A stretch of 54,252 nt of DNA from CAZSBB01 sp964605235. GTDB taxonomy: Bacteria; Planctomycetota; Phycisphaerae; Phycisphaerales; Phycisphaeraceae. The position numbers and the translations under genes are program-made. The notes below the pieces were generated by a model. The model searched no databases. It was not told where the DNA came from and was given only the letters and a program-made list of their open reading frames with translations. The stretch covers positions 1-54,252 of the forward strand of contig CAZSBB010000044.1 of NCBI GenBank assembly GCA_964605235.1. Reading direction: 5' to 3'. This document shows positions 43,706 through 51,857 of the stretch, one piece after another. How positions within the stretch are numbered: the stretch's first letter is position 1; every line of letters starts with the position of its first letter.

Positions 43706-44677
43706 ATGATCTCCCTCTCCGATCGCATCCTGAACAACGGCGGCGCGGACTTCGTCAAGCGCGGCAAGCCCCGCTGGCTCAAGGCGCAAATCCCCCATGG
43801 GCCCGGCTACGGCAAGCTGCGCGCCATCATGGATGAGCACCGCCTGCACACTGTCTGCGAATCCGCCAAGTGCCCGAACATGGGTGAATGCTGGGCTCGT
43901 GGCACCGCCACCTTCATGATCCTGGGCGACATCTGCACCCGTTCGTGCGGCTTCTGTCACATCAAGACCGGAAGGCCCGATCCGCTGGACCTCGATGAGC
44001 CGGCGCGCGTCGGGCACGCGGCAGCGCTGCTCAACCTGCGGCATCTGGTCATCACCAGCGTCAACCGTGATGAACTGGACGACGGCGGCGCGGGCGTCTG
44101 GGCCGCCACCCTCCGCGAGGTGCGCCGGCAAAGCCCCGGCACCAGCGTCGAAGTGCTCATCCCCGATTTTGAAGGCAACTGGGACGCTCTCCAACTGGTG
44201 CTCGACGAACGCCCCGAGATCGTCAATCACAACATGGAAACCGTCCGTCGGCTGTACTCCGCCGTCCGCCCGCAAGCCAAGTACGACCGCTCCATCGAAC
44301 TGCTCCGCCGGGTCAAGGCGCAGCGTCTGGTCGCCAAGACCGGCATCATGGTCGGCATCGGCGAAACCGACGACGAGATCGAACAGCTCATGCGCGATGT
44401 CGTGGCGGGCACGCGCGTTCCGGGCGTCGCCGACGGCGCCAGCGGGCTGCGTGAGGCGTGCGACATCATGACCATCGGGCAGTACCTCCAGCCCACGCGC
44501 GACCATCTGCCGGTGTCCCGGTTCGTCACGCCCGCCCAGTTTGCCGCCCTCAAAACGCTGGGGGAATCCCTGGGCCTGGGCCATGTGGAATCCGGCCCGA
44601 TGGTGCGGTCGAGCTATCACGCCGACGACCAGGTGTTGCATTTAAACCGTTCGGCAACGCCTCATGAACACCCATAA
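43706..44677 (+). CDS. lipA: Lipoyl synthase
   Basis: The 323-residue radical-SAM enzyme inserts two sulfurs into octanoyl groups on lipoyl domains. It has the auxiliary cluster cysteines CESAKCPNMGEC (C51, C56, C62) and the radical-SAM cysteines CTRSCGFC (C77, C81, C84), plus TATFMILGDICT, VITSVNRDELDDGGA, VNHNMETV, KTGIMVGIGET and TIGQYLQPTRDHL. R-S-S-Y-H-A-D near the end is the conserved Arg-Ser-x-Tyr tail supplying the cluster serine. Family length is normal. No lipB is adjacent. Confidence 0.96.
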   Translation: MISLSDRILNNGGADFVKRGKPRWLKAQIPHGPGYGKLRAIMDEHRLHTVCESAKCPNMGECWARGTATFMILGDICTRSCGFCHIKTGRPDPLDLDEPARVGHAAALLNLRHLVITSVNRDELDDGGAGVWAATLREVRRQSPGTSVEVLIPDFEGNWDALQLVLDERPEIVNHNMETVRRLYSAVRPQAKYDRSIELLRRVKAQRLVAKTGIMVGIGETDDEIEQLMRDVVAGTRVPGVADGASGLREACDIMTIGQYLQPTRDHLPVSRFVTPAQFAALKTLGESLGLGHVESGPMVRSSYHADDQVLHLNRSATPHEHP

Positions 44678-45037
44678 CGGTATTTTGGGCTGGCCCGGCG
44701 GGTTACGCCGATCTACAATTAAGCAGGCGGAAGTGGTTTTCACCTCCGGTTTGAAGGGGTGAAACCATTTAGCCCTCGGCGACTCGCCGGGGGCTAAGTG
44801 AACCCTCCCGCCACGTTGGAAAACCTGTTGTCGACTTTGCCGTCGCCATCCTGACAGCCTTCGAGCGAGCAAGCCCGGCCTCATTCATTCCATCATCTGA
44901 CCGCTCCGCTCGAAAACCCTGACATCCTGACGATCACGTGATTCCTGCGCGCCGATTCGCTGGACTTGGCTGTTCCATGAGCGGCGCGCTGGCAGTGCGC
45001 AGTGGGCCTATGGCGGGTCCGGTGATGGGAGGGCGAC
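44678..45037. promoter_or_regulatory. Intergenic region with hairpins and a -10 candidate
   Basis: No gene is seen. It holds TACAAT (44714-44719), an imperfect inverted repeat TGGTTTTCACC/GGTGAAACCA (44734-44767) and the hairpin TTAGCCCTCGGCGA-CTCGCC (44769-44797, ending GGGGGCTAA), a member of the TTAGCCCCCGGC family. Confidence 0.45.
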
Positions 45038-47059
45038 ATGGTTCGCAAGAATCGACACGGCGGTTTCCTGGCGCTCCATCGCGAACGCTACCTGCACCTC
45101 GATGAGGCGGGCTTCGCCCCCAAGCTGGAAGTCGCCGCCATCGGCGTCGCGCTGCTGGCGGCGGCGTTCGTCGCCCGCAATCATTTCGAGAGCCTCCTGG
45201 CGGCGCGGCTGTGCGCCATGGCGGCGGCGATCTGGTTGGGCGTGCCCCTGATCTCCATTGCCCTCACCGCCCAACGCAAACGCCACCTGAGCATGCACGA
45301 CCTGATGATCCTGGCGGTCCTCGCGGCGTTCGGCAGCGGGCACTACGCCGAAGCCGGCCTGATCGCCCTGCTCAGTCTCGCCGGCGTGCTGCTGCACAAC
45401 CGCCTGGCGCGCCGCGCCCGCGTCGGGTTGAGCGAATCCGCCATCGCCCTGCCCGAACGCGCGCTGCGCATCAAGAACGATCAGGAGCAGGCCACGGACT
45501 CGGTGGACCTGGGCGTGGGCGATGTCGTCCGCGTCGCCGCCGGCCAACGCATTCCCGCCGACGGGCGCGTGGTGCGCGGCTTCGCCACCCTCAACGAAAA
45601 AGCCGTCAACGGCTCCAACGCCTCCATCGACAAAGCCACCGGCGATGAGGTCTTTGCCGGCAGCCTCAACACCCATGGTTCCATCGACGTGCAACTGACC
45701 GCCACCGGCCAGCACACCTGGGTCTCCCAGCGGGCCGTGCAGATCAACCACACCTACAGCACTCAAAGCTGGATCACCTGGTGGCTCCGCCGGTATGGCC
45801 CGTGGTACACCCCGGCGGTGCTCATGCTTGCCGCCCTGGTCATGCTGGCGACCAACTTCATGGAGCAGCGCTGGGAACGCGCCATCGGCATGCTGCTGGT
45901 CGCCTGCCCGGCCGCGCTGGCGCTGGCGATCGGCGCCGCCGTCGCCGCCGCCACCAGCACCGCCAGCCGCATGGGGCTGCTGCTGCGCCGCGGCATCGAC
46001 CTGGACCGTGCCCGCCGCATCACCGCGGTGCTGCTGGATGAAACCGAAGGCCTGGCGGTCGGACAGTATGAGGTCGTCCACCTTGCCCCCTTTGACAACC
46101 TGCTCCCCAACGATCTGCTGCAGATCGCCGTCACCGCCACCCAATATGACGGACACCCGCTGGCGGACGCGGTGCGCAGCAAAGCCCGGCAGTATCAGGT
46201 TTATCCCGATGACGCCGCCGCCGACGCCGGCGCGCATCATCCCTACGACGGCGGTTTTCGCACCGTCATGGATGGCAAGCTGTATCAACTGGGACCGGCC
46301 GACTGGTTGCTGCGCAAAGCCGGTGACACCATGCGGCCCCATGTGCAGGCGGTGCTCAAGGCCGCCCGCCAGACGCTGGGCGACACGCCCGACACCGTGG
46401 TGCTCTACGTCTGGCGCGGCAGCAAATGCAAAGGTTGGATCGGCCTGACCGAACGCCCGCGCGTCGGGGCCGTCAGCGCCATCACGCGCCTGCGCGAGCT
46501 GGGCGTCAAACAGGTCGAACTGCTGACCCGACTGCCCGAACCCGCAGCGCAGAAACTCGCCCAGGCGCTCGGCTGTGAGGTGCGGACCCTCGACAGTGCC
46601 GCCGCCGTGCGGCAGCGCGTCAACGAGCTGCGCCGGCAGGGCCTGCGCGTGGCGGTGCTGCGCGATGTGCAGGACCACACCCAGAACCCCACCGTCGGCG
46701 ACCTGACCATGGAACTCAACGCCACTCGCGGCGAACCCCCGCGCCACGCCCGTTGCATTCGCGTCTACAGCTCGAACCCGGGTCGCCTGCCGTTCCTGGT
46801 GTTCCTCTCCCAGCAGATGCATCGCACCGTCAAACAACTGATCGTCGCCGCCGCGGCCGTGATGCTGCTGCTGCTGATCGCCACTGGCGGAGGCTGGCTG
46901 GACCCGGTGGTCGCCGCGGGCGTGCAGGCGTTGTGGGGCGGGGTGCTGGTGGTCATGGGCCTGCGTCCGCTGCGGCTGCAGCGTGTCGCCGAGGCGCGGG
47001 AGCGCCAGATGCGCTTGCGGGAGTTGAAGGGCCAGTATCTGCAGGAGAAGGCGCGGTGA
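45038..47059 (+). CDS. Catalytically degenerate P1B-type ATPase homologue
   Basis: The 673-residue protein follows the layout of heavy-metal P-type ATPases: membrane helices (~32-120), actuator domain (~155-225), helix pair with ACPAALAL (289-296), P/N domains and two final helices (~600-645). Yet the signature residues are replaced: TGE of the actuator by N-G-S (191-193), CPC by C-P-A, the phosphorylation loop DKTGTLT by DETEGLA (334-340), TGDN by T-R-L-P (~497) and GDGxND is absent (RDVQDHTQNP, 542-551). Only the P1B His-Pro (DGHPLADAV) persists. The frame is intact over 2 kb, so it is probably a functional pseudo-ATPase rather than a pseudogene. ATG 45038 has GGGAGG upstream. Confidence 0.8.
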   Translation: MVRKNRHGGFLALHRERYLHLDEAGFAPKLEVAAIGVALLAAAFVARNHFESLLAARLCAMAAAIWLGVPLISIALTAQRKRHLSMHDLMILAVLAAFGSGHYAEAGLIALLSLAGVLLHNRLARRARVGLSESAIALPERALRIKNDQEQATDSVDLGVGDVVRVAAGQRIPADGRVVRGFATLNEKAVNGSNASIDKATGDEVFAGSLNTHGSIDVQLTATGQHTWVSQRAVQINHTYSTQSWITWWLRRYGPWYTPAVLMLAALVMLATNFMEQRWERAIGMLLVACPAALALAIGAAVAAATSTASRMGLLLRRGIDLDRARRITAVLLDETEGLAVGQYEVVHLAPFDNLLPNDLLQIAVTATQYDGHPLADAVRSKARQYQVYPDDAAADAGAHHPYDGGFRTVMDGKLYQLGPADWLLRKAGDTMRPHVQAVLKAARQTLGDTPDTVVLYVWRGSKCKGWIGLTERPRVGAVSAITRLRELGVKQVELLTRLPEPAAQKLAQALGCEVRTLDSAAAVRQRVNELRRQGLRVAVLRDVQDHTQNPTVGDLTMELNATRGEPPRHARCIRVYSSNPGRLPFLVFLSQQMHRTVKQLIVAAAAVMLLLLIATGGGWLDPVVAAGVQALWGGVLVVMGLRPLRLQRVAEARERQMRLRELKGQYLQEKAR

Positions 47060-47224
47060 GTCGTCCGGGCCGGCGGGGCGGAGCCGGGGCGGAACGATGT
47101 TCAATGAACCCGGTTCCCCGCCGGGTCGCTTACCCCACCGGCACAAACCCGCGAATTCAGGCTATTTTTCTGCAAAATCTGCAAGCCCCGCATCAATCGG
47201 CGCATCTGGCTCCCTAGACTAATG

Positions 47225-47344
47225 GGTGAACGTGCGGCGCAGCGCCTGGTGGGATAGGCCTGAGCCGGAACACCCTTTCGACTCGGCGGAGTCCGAGCCG
47301 GTGGACCTGATTTCACGTTCGTGGCGGTTGGCTCCGTTCCAACC
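47225..47344 (+). promoter_or_regulatory. Candidate structured 5' leader RNA of the FlgM-like gene
   Basis: A 7-bp closing stem GAACGTG (47228-47234) / CACGTTC (47314-47320) encloses three hairpins: GGCG-CAG-CGCC (47236-47246); GGTG...CACC (47248-47274) with inner GGC-CTGA-GCC and a purine-rich internal loop (GGATA/GGAA); and CTCGG-CGGAGT-CCGAG (47282-47297). A further hairpin GGTTGG-CTCCGTT-CCAACC (47326-47344) precedes the AAGGAGG ribosome-binding site. A TAGACT -10 candidate lies at 47215. No known riboswitch class was recognised. Confidence 0.45.
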
Positions 47345-47366
47345 CCGCTGAGCAAGGAGGCTCACG

Positions 47367-47732
47367 ATGCGCCCCATGCCGCCGATCATGCTCTCGGGCG
47401 TCGCGCTGCGTCAATTTCTGAGCATCCAGCAGACCCGTCGTCCCGCCGCTGCCGCCCCGCCGCCACTGGTGGGTGACGCGGTGCAGATTTCCGACGCCGC
47501 CCGTGCTGCCGCCGCCCAGACCGCTGCGGAGGAAACAGCGCGGGCCGCATCCGCGCCCACCCCGTCATCTTCAACGTCATCATCAACTGCCGCCGCGGAG
47601 ACCGATCAAGCCAGCGACCTGCGCTGGGAGCTGATCCGCCAGGTGCGCCAGGACATCGACGCCGGGGTTTATGACTCCCCGGACAAACTCGCAGCCGCGC
47701 TGAGCCGGATGCTGGATCGGCTGGCGGGGTAG
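47367..47732 (+). CDS. FlgM-like anti-sigma-28 factor
   Basis: The 121-residue protein has a low-complexity Ala/Ser/Thr middle (~30-75), preceded by VGDAVQISDAARAAAA, the usual pre-FlgM motif V-x-I-S-x-x-A. The C-terminal ~40 residues (LRWELIRQVRQDIDAGVYDS, PDKLAAALSRMLDRL) match the FlgM helix pair that binds the flagellar sigma factor (pattern I-x-x-x-I-x-x-G-x-Y). FlgM holds FliA until the hook is finished. No flagellar genes are adjacent. AAGGAGG precedes ATG 47367. Confidence 0.75.
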   Translation: MRPMPPIMLSGVALRQFLSIQQTRRPAAAAPPPLVGDAVQISDAARAAAAQTAAEETARAASAPTPSSSTSSSTAAAETDQASDLRWELIRQVRQDIDAGVYDSPDKLAAALSRMLDRLAG

Positions 47733-47846
47733 GAACAGTTCACAACCGAGTATCCGGTCGAAAACCGACGGATTGCGTTTCCGGCTGCGAATCTCTGCCA
47801 AGTCTGCTCCGCTTCGATCTTGGAAGCGCAGTGCCTTGCTTCGATC

Positions 47847-48140
47847 ATGGAAGCAGTGGCCAAGTCCATTTTCACCTCGGCGTACCAAGAACTTTGCAAC
47901 CATCTGCGCGCAGCGCGGCAGGAAGCTGGGTTATCGCAACGAGCATTGTCCGCTTTGTTGAACGTGCCGCCCAGTTGGGTCGCAAAAGTTGAGACTGGTG
48001 AGCGACGCATTGATCTCATTGAGTACTGCCAGTTTCTCCAAGCTTGCAGGATTGATCCCGTCATCCATCTGAAAGAGCTGCTCGCGCAACTCAATTGGGA
48101 CGCACCGAAATCGCGTACCGTGAAAAGGGTACGTCGATGA
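47847..48140 (+). CDS. XRE-family helix-turn-helix regulator
   Basis: This ~97-residue protein (start ATG 47847; 47820 is also possible) has the Cro/C1-type domain HLRAARQEAGLSQRALSALL, NVPPSWVAKVETGERRIDLIEYCQFLQACRID and no other domain. The stop codon overlaps the start of an HNH endonuclease gene (ATGA), so the two are made together. This arrangement is like the controller (C) protein and endonuclease of type II restriction systems, but no methyltransferase is present here. Confidence 0.85.
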   Translation: MEAVAKSIFTSAYQELCNHLRAARQEAGLSQRALSALLNVPPSWVAKVETGERRIDLIEYCQFLQACRIDPVIHLKELLAQLNWDAPKSRTVKRVRR

Positions 48141-48736
48141 CCCGGCTGGATGATCCCGCTTACCAGAAGCTGTTGCGGCAGGCCTTCCGTATGCCGCAGG
48201 CGCAATCGACCGTTTCGCGCAAATCCAGCATCACGAATGCATTCGTCACTTCGCTGCTGCCGGTGCGTAAACCGACACTGGAGGAGATCCACCGGGTGTT
48301 GACGATTCTTGCCATGACCCCGGACGATGTTCGCTGTGCTTACTGTGGCAACCGTTCAACCGAGTGGGATCATCTGCGCCCCTTGGTGCTTGATCGCCGA
48401 CCGACCGGCTACATCTCTGAAATTGCCAATCTGGTTCCTGCTTGTAACAAATGCAACCAGAGCAAGGGGAACGCGGATTGGTGCCAATGGATGCTCAGCG
48501 CCGCCCCGCATTCACCCACCGCGCGCGGCTGCCCGGATGTCGCCCTGCGCGTGCAGCGGCTGGAAGCATTTGTGCGTTGGAAGCAGCCCACCCGCATCGA
48601 TTTTTCCACGCATGTGGACCCCCAGAGGCTCAAAGAGTATTGGGCACTATGCGAGCGTGTGAATGAGGACCTGCGCCATGCCAAGGAGTTGGCCAACAGC
48701 GTAAAAACCAAGGTCGCCAACGATCTGTCGATCTGA
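48137..48736 (+). CDS. HNH endonuclease
   Basis: The 199-residue protein has a zinc-bound HNH/beta-beta-alpha-metal nuclease core: CAYCGNRSTEWDHLRPLVL (first zinc pair and the D-H catalytic pair), then SEIANLVPACNKCNQSKGN (central Asn, second zinc pair, and the K-G-N end). Flanking sequence is helical with no recognised recognition domain. ATG 48137 lies within the stop of the XRE gene. Restriction or defence role is likely from the pairing; no matching methylase or mobile-element integrase is next to it. Confidence 0.88.
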   Translation: MTRLDDPAYQKLLRQAFRMPQAQSTVSRKSSITNAFVTSLLPVRKPTLEEIHRVLTILAMTPDDVRCAYCGNRSTEWDHLRPLVLDRRPTGYISEIANLVPACNKCNQSKGNADWCQWMLSAAPHSPTARGCPDVALRVQRLEAFVRWKQPTRIDFSTHVDPQRLKEYWALCERVNEDLRHAKELANSVKTKVANDLSI

Positions 48737-48755
48737 GGTGGCAATTTCGCATTCC

Positions 48756-48847
48756 ACCCGCCGACTCGCGTCGGCGGCTCGGATGATGTGAGCACCACGA
48801 TGCGCGCCCCGCTTGTACTTCCGAGCCGCTCACGCCAGTGGGCGGGT
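48756..48847. repeat. Divergent pair of 28-bp REP stem-loops (BIME-like)
   Basis: A minus-strand copy (48756-48783, stem GCCGAC/GTCGGC, loop GCGA) and a plus-strand copy (48820-48847, stem GCTCAC/GTGGGC with one T-G pair, loop GCCA) lie 36 bp apart, back to back. Confidence 0.85.
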
Positions 48848-48926
48848 ACAACGTGCGCGGCTATCCCGCCTGCTGACTCCACCATCGCCCTCCAAACCTC
48901 CTCCCCGGCCCTCACCCCCCATCTGC

Positions 48927-48932
48927 TACAAT
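48927..48932 (+). promoter_or_regulatory. -10 element TACAAT of thrC
   Basis: TACAAT lies 32 bases before the threonine synthase ATG, in the context GCTACAATT. Confidence 0.45.
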
Positions 48933-48964
48933 TCCGCCTCCCGCTTTTGCCGCGAGAAAACCGC

Positions 48965-50416
48965 ATGGAATTGGCTTTTCAACAGTGCATCGACCCTGAC
49001 TGCAACGCCACCTTCGGCATTGATGAAACCCATGTCGCCTGCCCGGCGTGCGCCAAGGCGGGGCGGTCTTCCCTGCTGGATGTGCGCTATGACTGGAATA
49101 AGCTCCAGCGGCCAACTTCGCTGGCGCACTTTGAACCCCGCTGGGCGAGCAAGGGGCGCGGCGTCACGGGCAAGCTCGACTTCTCCGGCGTGTGGCGCTT
49201 CCGCGATCTGCTGCCCTTCTACCGCGACGAAGCGGACATCGTGACCATCGGCGAAGGACGCACCCAACTGCAGGAAGCCGACCTGCTGGCGCGCGAACTG
49301 GGCGCCAAGCCCGGCTGCCTGTATCTGCAATACGAAGGCCTGAACCCCTCGGGCAGCTTCAAAGACAACGGCATGACGGCTGCCTTCACCCACGCCAGGC
49401 TCGTGGGCGCCCAGCGCGTCGCCTGTGCGTCGACTGGCAACACCTCCGCCTCGCTGGCGCTCTATGCAGCCCTGAGCGAAATGCTCGGCATCGTGTTCAT
49501 CGGCTCGGGCAAAATCGCGTATGGCAAGCTCAGTCAGGCGCTGGCGTATGGCGGACGCACGCTGCAGATTCAGGGCGATTTCGATGCCTGTCTCAAGCGC
49601 GTCAAGCAGATTGCCGTGGACCGCCCGGAGCTGGGCATTTACCTGATGAACAGCGTCAACCCGTTCCGGCTCGAAGGGCAGAAGGCGATCATGTATCGCG
49701 TGCTCGAGGGCCTCAACTGGGAAGTGCCCGACTGGATCGTTGTGCCCGGCGGCAACCTGGGCAACAGCTCGGCGTTCGGCAAAGCGTTCAGCGAGCTGCA
49801 CTGCCTGGGCCTGATCAAGCGCGTGCCGCGGCTGGCGATCATTCAGGCGCAGGGCGCCAATCCGCTCTATCAACTCTACACCGAGCGCGGCGTGCGGTGG
49901 AACGGCGGCCGCTATGACCGCCCGCAGGTCGAGCAGTTCTACAAACAGATGGATGTCGACGGCTATGAAGCCCACACCGTCGCCAGCGCGATTGAGATCG
50001 GCCGGCCGGTGAATCTGACCAAGGCGCTGCGGGCGTTGGAAGTGATGGACGGCGTGGTGCGCCAGGTCGATGACGAAACCATTCTGGAATACAAAGCCCT
50101 CGTCGGACGCTACGGCTTCGGTTGTGAGCCGGCGTCGGCGGCGAGTGTGGCGGGGGCGCATCAACTGCTGCGTGAAGGCGTGATTGCCGCCGGCGAGCGC
50201 GTGGTGTGCATCCTCACCGGGCATGAGCTCAAGGACCCGGACGCGACGGTCAAGTATCACACGGGCGTGGACATGAAGGCGGTGCAGGAGCAGGCGCCCC
50301 GGCATGAGCCACATGGACGCAGCGCCAACCGCCCGATCCCGGTGGCGGATGATCTGGACGCGATCATTGCAGCGCTGGGCCCAGCACCAGCGGCGGCGTC
50401 AGCGGGAGCACGCTAG
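48965..50416 (+). CDS. thrC: Threonine synthase
   Basis: The 483-residue PLP fold-II enzyme converts O-phosphohomoserine to threonine. It has an N-terminal Cys-rich zinc ribbon (CIDPDCNATF...CPACAK), the PLP lysine in EGLNPSGSFKDNGM (K133), ACASTGNTSASLALYAAL, YLMNSVNPFRLEGQKAIMYR and IVVPGGNLGNSSAFGKAF (phosphate loop). The C-terminal ~40 residues are a variable tail. ATG 48965 is chosen because it begins directly at the zinc ribbon. Monocistronic, behind a REP pair. Confidence 0.93.
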   Translation: MELAFQQCIDPDCNATFGIDETHVACPACAKAGRSSLLDVRYDWNKLQRPTSLAHFEPRWASKGRGVTGKLDFSGVWRFRDLLPFYRDEADIVTIGEGRTQLQEADLLARELGAKPGCLYLQYEGLNPSGSFKDNGMTAAFTHARLVGAQRVACASTGNTSASLALYAALSEMLGIVFIGSGKIAYGKLSQALAYGGRTLQIQGDFDACLKRVKQIAVDRPELGIYLMNSVNPFRLEGQKAIMYRVLEGLNWEVPDWIVVPGGNLGNSSAFGKAFSELHCLGLIKRVPRLAIIQAQGANPLYQLYTERGVRWNGGRYDRPQVEQFYKQMDVDGYEAHTVASAIEIGRPVNLTKALRALEVMDGVVRQVDDETILEYKALVGRYGFGCEPASAASVAGAHQLLREGVIAAGERVVCILTGHELKDPDATVKYHTGVDMKAVQEQAPRHEPHGRSANRPIPVADDLDAIIAALGPAPAAASAGAR

Positions 50417-50585
50417 GCCAGCATCGTCAAACTCACCACGGAGGCCAGCGGACACGGAAGACAAGCATGAGCAGTCAGCTATCCGCTGATTTTCCTGCCA
50501 TGCTCGGCAAGCCTGACTTGGTGTCCTATGTGTCTTGGTGGTTACTTCGCTTGGGTGATGGTTTCCAACTCAGGAGCGCGACGTC

Positions 50586-51680
50586 ATGGCGAAAATGCGA
50601 GCGGGTTGGCCGTGGCGGCGCGGAAGTGTGGCATGGGGAATGGTGGCGGCTGGGTTGACGTGGTGCCGATCCACCCCCGCGGGGGCTGCGGATGCTGCGC
50701 CGGGTGATGATGCCACCGAACTGGGCGCGCTGGCGGGCGACGCGATGCAGTCGCTGCACACGTTCTGGCGCGATGTGTGGAGCCTGGAGCTGTTTCGCCT
50801 GGGCAGTGAGCCGGTGTACCTGAGCCAGATCGTCAGCAGTCTGGTGTTGCTGGCGCTCGGCATCGCATTGGCGAAATGGTTCACCAATCTGCTGGCGGGA
50901 CAGATGCGCCGGCGCGGGCGCATCGGGGCGCACGCGATTGCCCTGGTGCAGCGGCTGGTGTTTTACACGCTCAGCGCGGTGGTGGGGCTGATCGCCCTGG
51001 ACGCGGTGGGCATTCCCATCAGTTCATTGGCGTTCCTGGGCGGCGCGCTGGCGATCGGCGTGGGCTTTGGCGCTCAGAACCTGCTGAACAACTTCATGTC
51101 GGGCATCGTGCTGATGTTCGAGCAGCCCATTCGCGTGGGCGACATGATTGAAGTGGAAGGCGCGCTGGGCACCGTGGAGGCGGTCGGGGTGCGCTGCACG
51201 CGGATTCGCCGAACGGACGGCATCGACGTGCTGGTGCCCAACAGTCGGCTGCTGGAAAACCAGGTGGTCAACTGGACGCTGACCGACGACCGGGTGCGCA
51301 GCAGCGTGGCGGTGGGCGTGGCGTATGGTTCACCCACGACCCAGGTGCGCGACCTGATCCTGCAGGCAGTGATGGAGAACGACCGGGTGATCCACCAGCC
51401 CGCGGCCCCCGAGGTGCTGTTCGAGGACTTCGGCGACAACGCCCTGACCTTCCGCGTGTTTTTCTGGACCCACGCCCACAGCGAGATGCAGGTGCGCACG
51501 CTCGCCAGCGCCATCCGGTTTCGTGTGGATGAACTGTTCGCCCAGGCGGGCATTTCGATCGCCTTCCCGCAGCGCGACCTGCATCTGGATACGCTCCGGC
51601 CGCTGCAGATCAAGCTGCTGCGTCAGGGCGATGCAGGTGATGCGGCTGGCGCGGGGGCGGGGGCTGAGGGTGAAGCGTAG
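50586..51680 (+). CDS. MscS-type mechanosensitive channel
   Basis: The 364-residue protein has a possible signal or leader segment, membrane helices (~81-97, ~113-136, ~143-160) and the MscS pore helix FLGGALAIGVGFGAQNLLNNFM (Gly/Ala-packed), followed by the beta domain (SGIVLMFEQPIRVGDMIEVE, GTVEAVGVRCTRIRRTDGID, VLVPNSRLLENQVVNWT) and an alpha/beta C-terminal domain. It releases solutes on osmotic downshock. AGGAG precedes ATG 50586. CorA follows after a repeat. Confidence 0.93.
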   Translation: MAKMRAGWPWRRGSVAWGMVAAGLTWCRSTPAGAADAAPGDDATELGALAGDAMQSLHTFWRDVWSLELFRLGSEPVYLSQIVSSLVLLALGIALAKWFTNLLAGQMRRRGRIGAHAIALVQRLVFYTLSAVVGLIALDAVGIPISSLAFLGGALAIGVGFGAQNLLNNFMSGIVLMFEQPIRVGDMIEVEGALGTVEAVGVRCTRIRRTDGIDVLVPNSRLLENQVVNWTLTDDRVRSSVAVGVAYGSPTTQVRDLILQAVMENDRVIHQPAAPEVLFEDFGDNALTFRVFFWTHAHSEMQVRTLASAIRFRVDELFAQAGISIAFPQRDLHLDTLRPLQIKLLRQGDAGDAAGAGAGAEGEA

Positions 51681-51688
51681 GTTTGGTT

Positions 51689-51817
51689 TTTTGCCACAGA
51701 TGAACACGGATGGAGAGATGAAGCAGGGATGGGACCAGCGTAGGGGAGTTGATGTGGTGCCGGCCTCCGTGCGAATTCTCCGTGTCCGCTGTGGCTCGGT
51801 GTGTCTCTGTGGTAAAA
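51689..51817. repeat. TTTTGCCACAGA inverted repeat element
   Basis: The mscS-corA gap is bordered by TTTTGCCACAGA (51689-51700) and TCTGTGGTAAAA (51806-51817), inverted with one mismatch; the inside also has matching halves (AACACGGATGGAGAG / TCTCCGTGTCC). Similar wording (TTGGTGTCCTATGTGTCTTGGTGG) occurs before mscS at about 50518. It is a dispersed palindromic repeat of a type I recall from many environmental genomes. Confidence 0.65.
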
Positions 51818-51857
51818 CAGCTTGCCGACAATGATGAGACGGCAGCGGGAGTGAAGC

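Noticed and set aside
45008..47146. 712-codon minus-strand open frame
   Set aside because: Antisense to the P-type ATPase homologue; Gln/His/Gly-rich shadow sequence without domains.
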